DNA of 64,000 bases. It comes from Flexivirga oryzae (lineage in GTDB: Bacteria; Actinomycetota; Actinomycetes; Actinomycetales; Dermatophilaceae). Positions 7,113 to 15,306 of the stretch are shown here, one piece after another. The position numbers were made by a program, and so were the translations under genes. The stretch lies in the NCBI RefSeq assembly GCF_014190805.1, contig NZ_JACHVQ010000004.1, forward strand, positions 248,001-312,000, read 5' to 3'. The notes beneath the pieces are model-generated. The model was not told where the DNA came from and made no database searches. It saw nothing but the letters and a program-made list of their open reading frames with translations. The first letter of the stretch is position 1. Every line of letters begins with the position of its first letter.

Positions 7113-8665
7113 CGACACCCACCCGTCGCATCGTGCTCGTGGGGCACGGCATGGTGGCGGTCCGGCTGCTCGACCAGCTCGGCCGGGTGACGACCGAGCG
7201 ACCGACGCCACTGGACGTCACCGTGGTCGGGGACGAACCGCACGACCCCTACAACCGCTTGCTGCTCAGCGAGGTGCTCGCCGGGCGCGCCGAACTCGGC
7301 CGGCTCACGCTGCCCGAGCCGACGGGCAGCCCCGGTATGACGGTGCGCGTGCTGCGCGGCGTCGCCGCGACGGTGCTCGACCGCGACCGTCGGGTCGTGC
7401 ACTGCGACGACGGCAGTGAACACCCTTACGACACGGTGGTTCTCGCGACCGGGTCGGCTGCCCGTGAGCCGCTGCCGGGCTGCGCGGACGAAGGTGTGCG
7501 GATGCTCCGCACCATCGACGACTGCCGCGAACTGCTGGCCGCCTGCTCCTACCCACGCCGGGCGGTCGTCGTCGGTGGTGGCCTGCTCGGCCTGGAGATC
7601 GCCTGCGGTCTGGCCGGCCGCGGCGCCGCGGTGCAGGTCCTGCACCGCGGCACCCACGTGCTCGACCGCCAGTTGCCGCCGGCCGCCGGTGCCGTGGCCG
7701 GTGCGGCACTCGCACATGCCGGGGTCGAGGTGCTCACCGAGGCGGACCTGGAGTCGGTGCGGCGCGACGATGACCGGCTGGTCGGGGTGCGGCTGCGCGA
7801 CGGTCGTGAATTGCCGGCCGACCTGGTCGTGGCCAGCGCCGGGGTCGTGCCGCGCACCGAAATCGCAGCACGGGCAGGGCTGCCGGTCCGCACCGGCATC
7901 GTGGTCGACGATGACCTGCGCAGCCCTGCCGACCCCAGGGTTGCGGCGATCGGCGACTGCGCCGAGACGCCGGACGGTTGTCCCGGGCTGCTGGCACCCG
8001 GCTGGGCGCAGGCCGACCGGCTCGCGCGGGACCTGGCCGGTCTTCCCCCGGTGCCGACCGCGCCCGCTCCGAACGCCGTGGTGAAGCTCAAGGCGGTCGG
8101 TGTCGACGTCGTGACCATCGGCGACGGCCCGGAACCGCCTGCGGGCGCACACACCGTCACGCTCAGCGACCCGATGGGCAGACGCCACGTCCAGGTCTCG
8201 GTGGCCGACGACCGGGTGGTGGCCGCGTGCTGCGTCGGTGCGAAACGGGTCGCGGCGGATCTCACCGCGGCCTACGAACGCGGCGGCCCGGTGCCGCCCG
8301 ACCCGGCGCTGCTGCTGCTCGACGGCTTGCCGACCGCCACGGTGTCGGCCACCGACGACCCGACGACGATGCCGTCGGCCACGACCGTCTGCCGGTGCAA
8401 CGGCGTCACCAAGAAGGACATCGTCGACGCGCACGTCGCGGGCGATCGCGACCTGTCCGCAGTGGCCGCACGCACCCGCGCGACCACCGGTTGCGGCGGC
8501 TGCACCGAGGTCGTCTGCGGACTGCTGGCCTGGATGGACGACGTCAATCCACCGAATGACGTCGAACCCTCGAATGACGTTGCACATCGGAAACATTCAC
8601 GAAACGACCCCGGAAACTTTGGCGCCGTAACGTCCTGCACAACACAGAAGGAGATCTCCCGATGA
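7109..8665 (+). CDS. FAD-dependent reductase with BFD [2Fe-2S] domain (nitrate reductase electron-transfer partner)
   Basis: This 518-residue protein resembles the N-terminal half of NirB. A pyridine-nucleotide-disulphide oxidoreductase fold (VLVGHGMVAVRLLDQL at the N-terminus, VVGGGLLGLEIACGLAGRG near 155) is followed by a C-terminal BFD-like domain with CRCNGV and CGGCTEVVC ligands near 430-470. By position it should pass electrons from NAD(P)H to NasA, as NasB does. The start GTG at 7109 overlaps the nasA stop. The last 40 or so codons are unlike the family: they run through what looks like the nirB promoter (including a GlnR-like box) to a stop overlapping the nirB ATG. The C-terminal tail may therefore be a passive read-through extension. 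Confidence 0.88.
   Translation: MTTPTRRIVLVGHGMVAVRLLDQLGRVTTERPTPLDVTVVGDEPHDPYNRLLLSEVLAGRAELGRLTLPEPTGSPGMTVRVLRGVAATVLDRDRRVVHCDDGSEHPYDTVVLATGSAAREPLPGCADEGVRMLRTIDDCRELLAACSYPRRAVVVGGGLLGLEIACGLAGRGAAVQVLHRGTHVLDRQLPPAAGAVAGAALAHAGVEVLTEADLESVRRDDDRLVGVRLRDGRELPADLVVASAGVVPRTEIAARAGLPVRTGIVVDDDLRSPADPRVAAIGDCAETPDGCPGLLAPGWAQADRLARDLAGLPPVPTAPAPNAVVKLKAVGVDVVTIGDGPEPPAGAHTVTLSDPMGRRHVQVSVADDRVVAACCVGAKRVAADLTAAYERGGPVPPDPALLLLDGLPTATVSATDDPTTMPSATTVCRCNGVTKKDIVDAHVAGDRDLSAVAARTRATTGCGGCTEVVCGLLAWMDDVNPPNDVEPSNDVAHRKHSRNDPGNFGAVTSCTTQKEISR
8579..8617 (+). promoter_or_regulatory. Putative GlnR box upstream of nirB
   Basis: GTTGC (8579), GAAAC (8590), GAAAC (8601) and GAAAC (8613) are separated by 6, 6 and 7 bases, close to the GlnR consensus of boxes 6 bases apart. 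It lies inside the 3' end of the preceding gene, 45 bases before the nirB ATG, in a locally AT-richer stretch, suggesting an internal nitrogen-regulated promoter. AAGGAGA at 8650 is the nirB ribosome binding site. Confidence 0.55.
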
Positions 8666-11214
8666 CTTCACAAAGCCAGCAACACGTCGTGGTTGCCGGG
8701 GCCGGCATGGTCGCCTTCCGTTTCGTGGAGGCGCTGCGGGCGCGCGACGACGGTGACCGCTTCCGGGTGACCGTCATCGGTGACGAACCCCGACCGCCGT
8801 ACGACCGAGTGGCCCTCACGACCTACTTCACCGGCCGCGACCCGGAGGACCTGCACCTCGGTGGCGACGAGATCTGGCGTGACCCACACGTCACGCTGCG
8901 CAAGGGGACGACCGTCGTGGCCGTCGACCGGGACACGCAGCGGGTCTCCACCGATCGGGGCGAGGGCGTGGACTACGACCACCTCGTGCTCGCCACCGGG
9001 TCGTACGCCGCCCGGCCGCCGGTCGAGGGCCGGGACCTCCGCGGCTGTTTCGTCTACCGCACCATCGACGACGTCGCCGAGTTGCGCGGGTATGTCGAGA
9101 CGCTGCGCAGCGCCCACAGCGACCGGCCGTTGCACGGTGTCGTCGTCGGCGGCGGTCTCCTCGGGCTCGAGGCGGCCGGCGCACTCCAGGCCCTCGGAGT
9201 GAAGAGCACCGTCGTGGAGTTCGCGCCACGGCTGATGCCGCTCCAGGTGGACGACGGCGGCGGCGCCGTGCTCCGCAGCCTGATCGAGGACCTCGGCGTG
9301 TCCGTGCTGACCGACACGGCCACCTCCCAGGTGCTCGGTGAGCGGCGCGGCGTCGTGGAAGGCATGCGGTTCGCGGACGGCAGCTCGCTCCCCGCCGATG
9401 TCGTGGTGTTCGCGACGGGCGTGCGGCCACGCGACGAATTGGCGTGCAGCGCAGGACTTTCCGTCGGTGAACGGGGCGGCGTGGTGGTCGACGCGTCGTG
9501 CGTCACCGAGGACCCCGCGATCAGCGCCATCGGCGAGGTCGCCTGCATCGAGGGCAGGGTCTGGGGCCTTGTCGCACCCGGGTACACGATGGCCGAAGTG
9601 GCCGCCGATCGACTGCTCGGCGGCGACGCGAGCTTCCCCGGCGCCGACTCCTCCACCAAGCTCAAGCTGCTCGGCGTCGACGTCGCGTCGTTCGGTGACG
9701 CGTTCGGGTCGGCCCCGGGCTGCCTGGAGGTGTCCTACGCGGACGCGGTCGCCGGCGTCTACAAGAAACTCGTCCTGTCCGACGACGCACGCACCCTTCT
9801 CGGCGGCATCCTGGTGGGCGACGCCTCGTCATACGCCGCCCTGCGGCCGATGGTCGGGCAGCAACTGCGCACCGATCCCAGCGCCTACCTGGTGCCCGCG
9901 ACCGACGGGCCGCCACCGGGCGACGACCTACCCGACGACGCCACCGTGTGCTCGTGCAACAACGTCAGCGCCGGCGCCATCCGGGGCGCCGTGACCGACC
10001 AGGGTTGCTGCTCGGTCGCCGAGGTCAAGGCCTGCACCCGCGCCGGTACGAGCTGCGGTTCCTGCCTGCCGCTGGTGAAGCGACTCACCGACGGGGCACT
10101 GGAGGACGCCGGGATCTCGGTCGCCAAGGGCATGTGCGAGCACTTCGAACTGACCCGCGCCGAGCTGTTCCACGCGGTCCAGGTGACCGGACTGCGCACC
10201 TTCAGCGAGATCATCGAACGGCACGGCCGGGGCCGCGGCTGCGACATCTGCAAACCGGTCGTCGCCTCGATCCTGGCCAGCCTCGGCACCGGGCACATCC
10301 TCGGCGACGACCGCGGCACGCTGCAGGACACCAACGACCACATGCTCGCCAACCTGCAGAAGGACGGCACCTACTCGGTCGTGCCGCGCATCCCCGGCGG
10401 CGAGGTCACGCCGGACGGGCTGATCGAGATCGGCCGGATCGCCAAGGAATTCGACCTCTACACCAAGATCACCGGCGGTCAGCGGATCGACCTGTTCGGT
10501 GCCCGGGTCGAGCAACTCCCGGCGATCTGGCGACAGCTGGTCGACGCCGGTTTCGAGAGCGGCCACGCCTACGGCAAGTCCCTGCGCACGGTGAAGTCGT
10601 GCGTCGGCAGCTCCTGGTGCCGGTACGGCGTGCAGGACTCCGTCGGCATGGCCGTCCTGCTGGAGCTGCGCTACCGCGGGCTGCGATCGCCGCACAAGCT
10701 CAAGCTCGGTGTCTCCGGCTGCGCCCGCGAGTGCGCGGAGGCCCGCGGCAAGGACGCCGGCGTCATCGCCACCGACAACGGCTGGAACCTGTATGTCGGA
10801 GGCAACGGCGGCTTCACCCCCAGACACGCCACCCTGCTCGCCGAGGACCTGGACGACGACGGCCTGATCCGGGCGATCGACCGCTTCTTCATCTACTACA
10901 TCCGCACCGCGGACCGGCTGCAGCGCACCGCCGCCTGGCTGGAGGAGCTGCCCGGTGGCATCGAGCACCTGCGGGAGGTGGTGTTCGACGACAGCCTGGG
11001 GATCGCCGCGGAGCTGGACGCGGCGATGGAGCGCCACGTGGCGTCATACCGCGACGAATGGAGTGACGTGCTCGACGACCCGGTGAAGCTCGCCCGCTTC
11101 ACCTCGTTCGTCAACGCGGCGGAGGTGCCCGACCCGGACCTGCGCTACGAAACCACCCGCGGCCAGCGCCGGCCCGTACTGATCTCCGGTGACCGTCTGG
11201 AGGTCCGGTCATGA
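8662..11214 (+). CDS. nirB: Nitrite reductase (NADH) large subunit
   Basis: This 850-residue cytoplasmic enzyme reduces nitrite to ammonium. Domains in order are an FAD/NAD(P)H oxidoreductase (VVVAGAGMVAFRFVEAL; second nucleotide motif VVVGGGLLGLEAAG near 155), a BFD [2Fe-2S] domain (CSCNNV and CGSC, residues 430-475), a ferredoxin-like half domain, and the siroheme/4Fe-4S domain. The four cluster cysteines are in CVGSSWC (Cx5C) near residue 648 and CARECAE (Cx3C) near 687. Length is normal. The ATG overlaps the preceding stop (ATGA), and the nirB stop overlaps the first ATG of the inserted 62-bp repeat. Siroheme is supplied by the three genes downstream. Confidence 0.96.
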   Translation: MTSQSQQHVVVAGAGMVAFRFVEALRARDDGDRFRVTVIGDEPRPPYDRVALTTYFTGRDPEDLHLGGDEIWRDPHVTLRKGTTVVAVDRDTQRVSTDRGEGVDYDHLVLATGSYAARPPVEGRDLRGCFVYRTIDDVAELRGYVETLRSAHSDRPLHGVVVGGGLLGLEAAGALQALGVKSTVVEFAPRLMPLQVDDGGGAVLRSLIEDLGVSVLTDTATSQVLGERRGVVEGMRFADGSSLPADVVVFATGVRPRDELACSAGLSVGERGGVVVDASCVTEDPAISAIGEVACIEGRVWGLVAPGYTMAEVAADRLLGGDASFPGADSSTKLKLLGVDVASFGDAFGSAPGCLEVSYADAVAGVYKKLVLSDDARTLLGGILVGDASSYAALRPMVGQQLRTDPSAYLVPATDGPPPGDDLPDDATVCSCNNVSAGAIRGAVTDQGCCSVAEVKACTRAGTSCGSCLPLVKRLTDGALEDAGISVAKGMCEHFELTRAELFHAVQVTGLRTFSEIIERHGRGRGCDICKPVVASILASLGTGHILGDDRGTLQDTNDHMLANLQKDGTYSVVPRIPGGEVTPDGLIEIGRIAKEFDLYTKITGGQRIDLFGARVEQLPAIWRQLVDAGFESGHAYGKSLRTVKSCVGSSWCRYGVQDSVGMAVLLELRYRGLRSPHKLKLGVSGCARECAEARGKDAGVIATDNGWNLYVGGNGGFTPRHATLLAEDLDDDGLIRAIDRFFIYYIRTADRLQRTAAWLEELPGGIEHLREVVFDDSLGIAAELDAAMERHVASYRDEWSDVLDDPVKLARFTSFVNAAEVPDPDLRYETTRGQRRPVLISGDRLEVRS

Positions 11215-11334
11215 AGATCACCCCACGAAGTTCTCCGCTCCTTCGTCGCTCCGATACTTCGCGGGGGCCCCGATGAAGATCACCCCACGAAGTTCTCCGC
11301 TCCTTCGTCGCTCCGATACTTCGCGGGGGCCCCG
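11211..11334 (+). repeat. Two tandem 62-bp units between nirB and nirD, each a 21-codon mini-ORF
   Basis: Units run 11211-11272 and 11273-11334 and are identical. Each consists of a copy of the first 14 bases of nirD (ATGAAGATCACCCC) followed by a 48-bp module. The module contains an imperfect inverted repeat: CGAAGT pairs with ACTTCG, and CCCC with GGGG outside it. Each unit encodes a 21-residue peptide (MKITPRSSPLLRRSDTS, then RGPR) whose TGA overlaps the next ATG (ATGA). The chain therefore goes nirB stop, mini-ORF, mini-ORF, nirD start, all coupled. The structure suggests insertion of the module into the nirD start with a 14-bp target duplication, then tandem duplication. Confidence 0.9.
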
Positions 11335-11763
11335 ATGAAGATCACCCCGGGCGAGGGCGCGGTGGACTGGATCAGGGTGTGCGCGCTCGACGCGGTGCCG
11401 CGTGACGGTGCGGTGGCGGTGCTGGTCGGCGATGCGCAGGTGACCGTGGTCCGGCTCGCCGACGACACCCTGTACGCGGTCAGCCACCGCGACCCTGTCA
11501 GCGGCGCGAACGTCATGGCCCGCGGCATCGTCGGGTCGGCCACCGTGGACGGGGTCGAGGTGCCCACGATCACCTCGCCGATGTTCAAACAGGTCTACGA
11601 CCTGCGCGACGGGCGTTGTCTCACCGATCGAGGTGCCGTGCTGGCGACGTGGGAGGTGCGGTTACATGGTGGGGACGTCGAGATCGGTCCCACCCGGGTC
11701 GGGGCCGGCTCGGCGACCGCAGCAGACGGCCCGACCGACACCGAGGTGGCTACCACATCATGA
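11335..11763 (+). CDS. nirD: Nitrite reductase (NADH) small subunit
   Basis: This 142-residue protein has the Rieske-like NirD fold that lacks the cluster ligands. The core runs from about residue 10 (DWIRVCALDAVP) to residue 110 (LATWEVRLHGG), with the typical SPMFKQVYDLRDGRCL segment. The C-terminal 25 residues are a poorly conserved tail. It pairs with NirB. The ATG at 11335 is the third of three identical ATGAAGATCACCCC copies and the only one that reads into the conserved domain. The stop overlaps the ATG of a 23-codon linker ORF. Confidence 0.93.
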   Translation: MKITPGEGAVDWIRVCALDAVPRDGAVAVLVGDAQVTVVRLADDTLYAVSHRDPVSGANVMARGIVGSATVDGVEVPTITSPMFKQVYDLRDGRCLTDRGAVLATWEVRLHGGDVEIGPTRVGAGSATAADGPTDTEVATTS

Positions 11764-11831
11764 GCGAGCGCAGCGAGCGACCGTGGGCTCAGACGAATGA
11801 CGGGACCCGAGGCACGAGGGGCCGGTCATGA
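11760..11831 (+). CDS. 23-codon linker ORF between nirD and the SUMT gene
   Basis: This small open frame encodes MSERSERPWAQTNDG followed by TRGTRGRS. Its ATG overlaps the nirD stop (ATGA at 11760) and its TGA overlaps the next ATG (ATGA at 11828). The DNA begins with GAGCGAGCGCAGCGAGCGA, a repetitive GC-rich motif. The peptide has no recognisable domain, and it may exist only to keep ribosomes coupled across an inserted sequence. Whether it is functional is unknown. Confidence 0.35.
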   Translation: MSERSERPWAQTNDGTRGTRGRS

Positions 11832-12922
11832 GTAAAACCGTCGCACTGTCGCTGGCCGGACGACGGGTCGTGGTGGTGGGTGGCGACGCCCGCGCAGCCG
11901 AACGGGTCGCGGAACTGCTCGGCGACGGTGCGTCGGTGCGTGTCGTCGCACCGGCCGTCGGGCTCGAGCTGCAACGGTTGTATGACGCCGACCGCACCGC
12001 GTTCGAGCTGCTGCCCCGGGCGGTGCGGGCGACCGACCTGGACGACGCCTGGTGGCTCGTCGCGGCCGACCCGCGCGCCGCGGACCGGGCCACGCTGGCG
12101 GCCTGGGCGCAGGAGCGCCGGATCTGGGTCGAGGGAGTGACGGCCGAGGTCGACGGCGACGTGATCGTCCCCGCCGATGGCTCGACGGCGCGTCTGGACG
12201 GGGCGGGCCGGGTGGTGCTGGTCGGCGGCGGCCCCGGCGCGGAGGACCTGATCACCGTGCGCGGGCTGCGTGAGCTGTCCCGGGCGGACATCGTGGTCGT
12301 CGACCGGCTGGCGCCGCTCGGCCTGCTGCGTCGCCTGCGGCCCGACGTCGAGGTCGTGGACGTCGGCAAGACGCCGCACCACCACCCGGTGCCGCAGGAA
12401 CAGATCAACGAACTGCTCGTCGACCGGGCCCGGCGCGGGCAGTATGTCGTGCGCCTCAAGGGCGGTGATCCCTTCCTGCTGGGCCGCGGCGGGGAGGAGA
12501 TCCTCGCCTGCCGCGCCGCGGGCGTGCCCGTGGACCTGGTCCCGGGCGTGACGTCGGCGTTCGCCGCACCCGCGGCCGGGCGGGTGCCGGTCACCCACCG
12601 CGGGGTGGCGCACGGCGTCATCGTCATCTCCGGGCACGACGAGCTCGACGTGCCGGCGCTCGTCGCCTGGAAGCACACGATCGTGGTGCTGATGGGCATG
12701 CGCCGGCTGCGGGAGCTGACCGCCAACCTGATCCGTGCCGGAAAGTCCCCGGACACCCCGGTGTCCGTGGTGCAGCACGCCTGGACCGACCGGCAGCGCC
12801 AGGTGTCGGACTCGCTGGAGCGCATCGCCGACCGGGTCGACCTCGAGGGCCTGGGCAACCCGGCCGTCATCGTGATCGGCGACGTGGCCGCGGTGTTGGC
12901 CGAACGACCGGACAGCACATGA
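11828..12922 (+). CDS. cobA: Uroporphyrinogen-III C-methyltransferase with N-terminal precorrin-2 dehydrogenase-like domain
   Basis: This 364-residue protein makes precorrin-2 from uroporphyrinogen III for siroheme. Residues 1-115 form an NAD-binding domain like the start of CysG (GRRVVVVGGDARAAERVAELL), though the usual GGG glycine motif is GGD here. The SUMT domain follows from residue 122 (GRVVLVGGGPGAEDLITVRG), with VRLKGGDPFLLGRGGEE and VPGVTSAFAAPA motifs. The central dimerisation domain of full CysG is not present. Whether the N-terminal domain still oxidises precorrin-2 is uncertain. The start overlaps the linker ORF stop, and the stop overlaps the next gene's ATG. Confidence 0.9.
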   Translation: MSKTVALSLAGRRVVVVGGDARAAERVAELLGDGASVRVVAPAVGLELQRLYDADRTAFELLPRAVRATDLDDAWWLVAADPRAADRATLAAWAQERRIWVEGVTAEVDGDVIVPADGSTARLDGAGRVVLVGGGPGAEDLITVRGLRELSRADIVVVDRLAPLGLLRRLRPDVEVVDVGKTPHHHPVPQEQINELLVDRARRGQYVVRLKGGDPFLLGRGGEEILACRAAGVPVDLVPGVTSAFAAPAAGRVPVTHRGVAHGVIVISGHDELDVPALVAWKHTIVVLMGMRRLRELTANLIRAGKSPDTPVSVVQHAWTDRQRQVSDSLERIADRVDLEGLGNPAVIVIGDVAAVLAERPDST

Positions 12923-14031
12923 ACCCGTCCGGCGGGCAACTGCTCGGCTGCCGGGTGATCCTCACCGGGCAGCGCCGGTCCGCCGAGCTGGCGGCCGCGC
13001 TCGAACGCCGCGGCGCGACCGTCGAACACGCCCCGACGCTGTCGGTCGTGCCGCACGTCGACGACGCCGAACTGCTGGCCCGGACCAAGGAGCTCATCGA
13101 CAATCCACCGGACATCGCGGTCATCTCCACGGGTGTCGGGTTCACCGGCTGGGTCGAGGCCGCGGACGCCGCCGGACTGGCCGAGCCGCTGCTGGACATG
13201 CTGCGCGCGAGCCGGTTGATCGCCCGCGGCCCCAAGGCGCGCGGCGCCATCCAGGCCGCGGGGTTGAGCGCCGACTGGGTCGCCGACTCCGAGACGAGCG
13301 CCGAGATCCGGGACTTCCTGCTCACCGAGGGTGTCGCCGGTCGCCGGATAGCGGTGCAGCACCACGGTGCCGGCTCGGACGGGCTCGACGAGGCGTTCCA
13401 GGAGGCGGGCGCCGAGGTCAGCTCGGTCGTCATCTACCGATGGGGGCCGGCGCCGGACCCGGAGGCGGTCCGTGCGGCGGTGCAGGCCGTCGCACGGCGT
13501 GAGTGCGATGCCGTCGCCTTCACCGCCGCGCCGGGCGCCGCGGCATTCCTGGACGCCGCACGGAGCGAGGGTCTGCTGACCGAGGTGGTCCTCGCATTCA
13601 CGGACCCCGCAGGGGTTTTCGCCGCTGCCGTCGGCGACACCACGGCCGCTCCACTGCGTGCCGAAGGCATCGAACCACTGGTGCCCGATCGGTTCCGGAT
13701 GGGTGCCCTGGTGCGCACTCTCGTCGGGGAGCTGGCCGGGCGGCACGGGCTGCGGGTGCAGACCGCCGCGGGTGAACTGCGGGTCCTCAGCGGCGCGGCA
13801 CTGCTCGACGGCGAGGTGTTGACGCTGTCGCCGTCCGGGCTCGCGGTGCTGCGGGTGCTCGCCGAGGCGAACGGCTCGGTGGTGTCCCGCGGCGACATCC
13901 TGGACGCGCTGCCCGGCGACTCCAGCGACGCGCACGCGGCCGAGGTCGCCATCTCACGGCTCAGGGAGGCGACGCGTGGCCGGCCGCTGGTGACTACGGT
14001 CGTCAAGCGTGGTTACCGACTCACCCTCTGA
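12919..14031 (+). CDS. hemD: Uroporphyrinogen-III synthase fused to a winged-helix DNA-binding domain
   Basis: In this 370-residue protein, residues 1-265 are a HemD domain (LLGCRVILTGQRRSAELAAAL; later VAFTAAPGAAAFLD), which closes and inverts the tetrapyrrole ring. Residues 280-370 look like an OmpR-type C-terminal winged helix (LTLSPSGLAVLRVLAEANGSVVSRGDIL, then HAAEVAISRLREA and VVKRGYRL). Such fusions are known in actinobacteria near nitrite reductase genes, but the role of the DNA-binding part is unclear. The gene overlaps SUMT by four bases and the chelatase by 23 bases. The quoted motif of the wing is split here to stay short; it lies at 13810-14028. Confidence 0.88.
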   Translation: MNPSGGQLLGCRVILTGQRRSAELAAALERRGATVEHAPTLSVVPHVDDAELLARTKELIDNPPDIAVISTGVGFTGWVEAADAAGLAEPLLDMLRASRLIARGPKARGAIQAAGLSADWVADSETSAEIRDFLLTEGVAGRRIAVQHHGAGSDGLDEAFQEAGAEVSSVVIYRWGPAPDPEAVRAAVQAVARRECDAVAFTAAPGAAAFLDAARSEGLLTEVVLAFTDPAGVFAAAVGDTTAAPLRAEGIEPLVPDRFRMGALVRTLVGELAGRHGLRVQTAAGELRVLSGAALLDGEVLTLSPSGLAVLRVLAEANGSVVSRGDILDALPGDSSDAHAAEVAISRLREATRGRPLVTTVVKRGYRLTL

Positions 14032-14734
14032 CGCAACGGGCGACGGACGCGCACTCGTCGTCGTGGCACACGGCACCGACAACCCCGAGGGTCAGGCGAC
14101 CGTCACCTGGCTGCGCGACCGGGTCGCCGAACTCCTGCCCGGTGTGCGGGTGCTCGACGCGTATGTCGACGTGCAGCAGCCCCGGCTGCACGATGTCGTG
14201 GAACAGCTCGTGCAGCAACGGATTCCGACAGTGATCGTGCCGGACCTGCTGTCCACCGGCTATCACGTCGAGGTGGACATCGCGCGCACCGTCGCGCGGT
14301 CGGAGCTGGTGACCGCAGCCCCGCCGCTGGGACCCGATCCGATCCTGACCGGGATCCTCCTCGACCGCCTGGCGGAGGCGGGTGTCGCACCCGAGGAGCC
14401 GGTGCTGCTCGCGGCGGCCGGGTCGTCGAGGGAGACCGGTGTGACCGCGGTACGCCGCCAGACCGAACTGCTCGACGCGGCACGACCCGGACACGTCACC
14501 GCCGCGTACATCTCCGCAGCCCGCCCGTCGGTCGAGGAGGCGCTCGCCGCGGCCGGCACCGACGGCCGCCGGGTGGCCGTGGCGTCATACCTGCTCGGGC
14601 GCGGCTTCTTCCACGACAAGCTGCGCAGCCACGACGCGGTCGTCAGCGAACCGATCGGCAGACACCCGCAGCTGGCCGAACTGGTCCGTGCGCGTTACCT
14701 GGCCGCTTACGCGCGCGGCAGGTTCAGCCAGTAG
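14009..14734 (+). CDS. Sirohydrochlorin chelatase (CbiX/SirB family)
   Basis: This 241-residue protein inserts iron into sirohydrochlorin to give siroheme. Two CbiX repeats are visible: ALVVVAHGTDNPEGQ near residue 15 with the metal-binding histidine, and VLLAAAGSSRETG near residue 130. A second family motif is VIVPDLLSTGYHVEVDI with another histidine. The GTG start at 14009 lies 23 bases inside hemD. It is the last gene of the nitrate operon; its 3' end overlaps the convergent HTH gene by 28 bases. Confidence 0.88.
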   Translation: MVTDSPSDATGDGRALVVVAHGTDNPEGQATVTWLRDRVAELLPGVRVLDAYVDVQQPRLHDVVEQLVQQRIPTVIVPDLLSTGYHVEVDIARTVARSELVTAAPPLGPDPILTGILLDRLAEAGVAPEEPVLLAAAGSSRETGVTAVRRQTELLDAARPGHVTAAYISAARPSVEEALAAAGTDGRRVAVASYLLGRGFFHDKLRSHDAVVSEPIGRHPQLAELVRARYLAAYARGRFSQ

Positions 14735-15258
14735 ATGTCGCGCCTGCGCGCGCCCTCGGGCGCGTTGGCCGGGTCGTGCCGGTCCTCCCAGCGATGGACG
14801 GCTTCGTCGACGATCCGGTCCAGCTCCTGCACCTCGTCGTCGGTCAGGTAGACCCCGCCCAACTGGACGATGGTCGCGTGCTCGTCGGGGTCGTTCCGCT
14901 CGATCATCTCCTCGACGGTCCGGCTGAGGCGGCGCACGAAGGTGCCGAGCAGCGAGTTCGCCACGCTGGCGGTGATGCCCGCGCTCGCCGCATCGTCGAT
15001 CTTGATCGAGTCGGCGACCAGCTTCCACGGGTGCTCGCGGCCGTCAGCGCTGTCGACCCGCTCGACCAGCCCCCAGCGCTCCATCGCCCGCAGGTGGTAG
15101 CTCATCGCGGACGGTGTGATGCCGCACCGCTTGGCCGCCTCGGTCGCGGTCAGCACGGTGCCGCCGCTCAGCTCGTCCAGCAACTGTTGCCGGACCTCGT
15201 GCGCGAGCACGCGGATGGCACGCGGGTCGGTCAGCGTCAGCGTTCGCCGATCGGTCAT
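14707..15258 (-). CDS. ArsR-like winged helix-turn-helix regulator
   Basis: This 183-residue protein has an N-terminal winged helix: DPRAIRVLAHEVRQQLLDEL, then ATEAAKRCGITPSAMSYHLR and the wing with GREHPWKLV. The C-terminal half is helical with no ligand site I recognise. The ATG at 15258 directly precedes the HTH; the frame stays open far upstream but lacks similarity there. It is transcribed divergently from the histidine kinase gene and convergently with the siroheme chelatase. The regulated genes are unknown. Confidence 0.85.
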   Translation of the reverse strand: MTDRRTLTLTDPRAIRVLAHEVRQQLLDELSGGTVLTATEAAKRCGITPSAMSYHLRAMERWGLVERVDSADGREHPWKLVADSIKIDDAASAGITASVANSLLGTFVRRLSRTVEEMIERNDPDEHATIVQLGGVYLTDDEVQELDRIVDEAVHRWEDRHDPANAPEGARRRDIYWLNLPRA

Positions 15259-15306
15259 GGGTCCATCGTGCCGCACTTCCCGCCCCGGGTGCTCTACGGT
15301 CGGAGC

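Noticed and set aside
11211..11334. A CRISPR array
   Set aside because: Only two adjacent identical units without unique spacers, and no cas genes.
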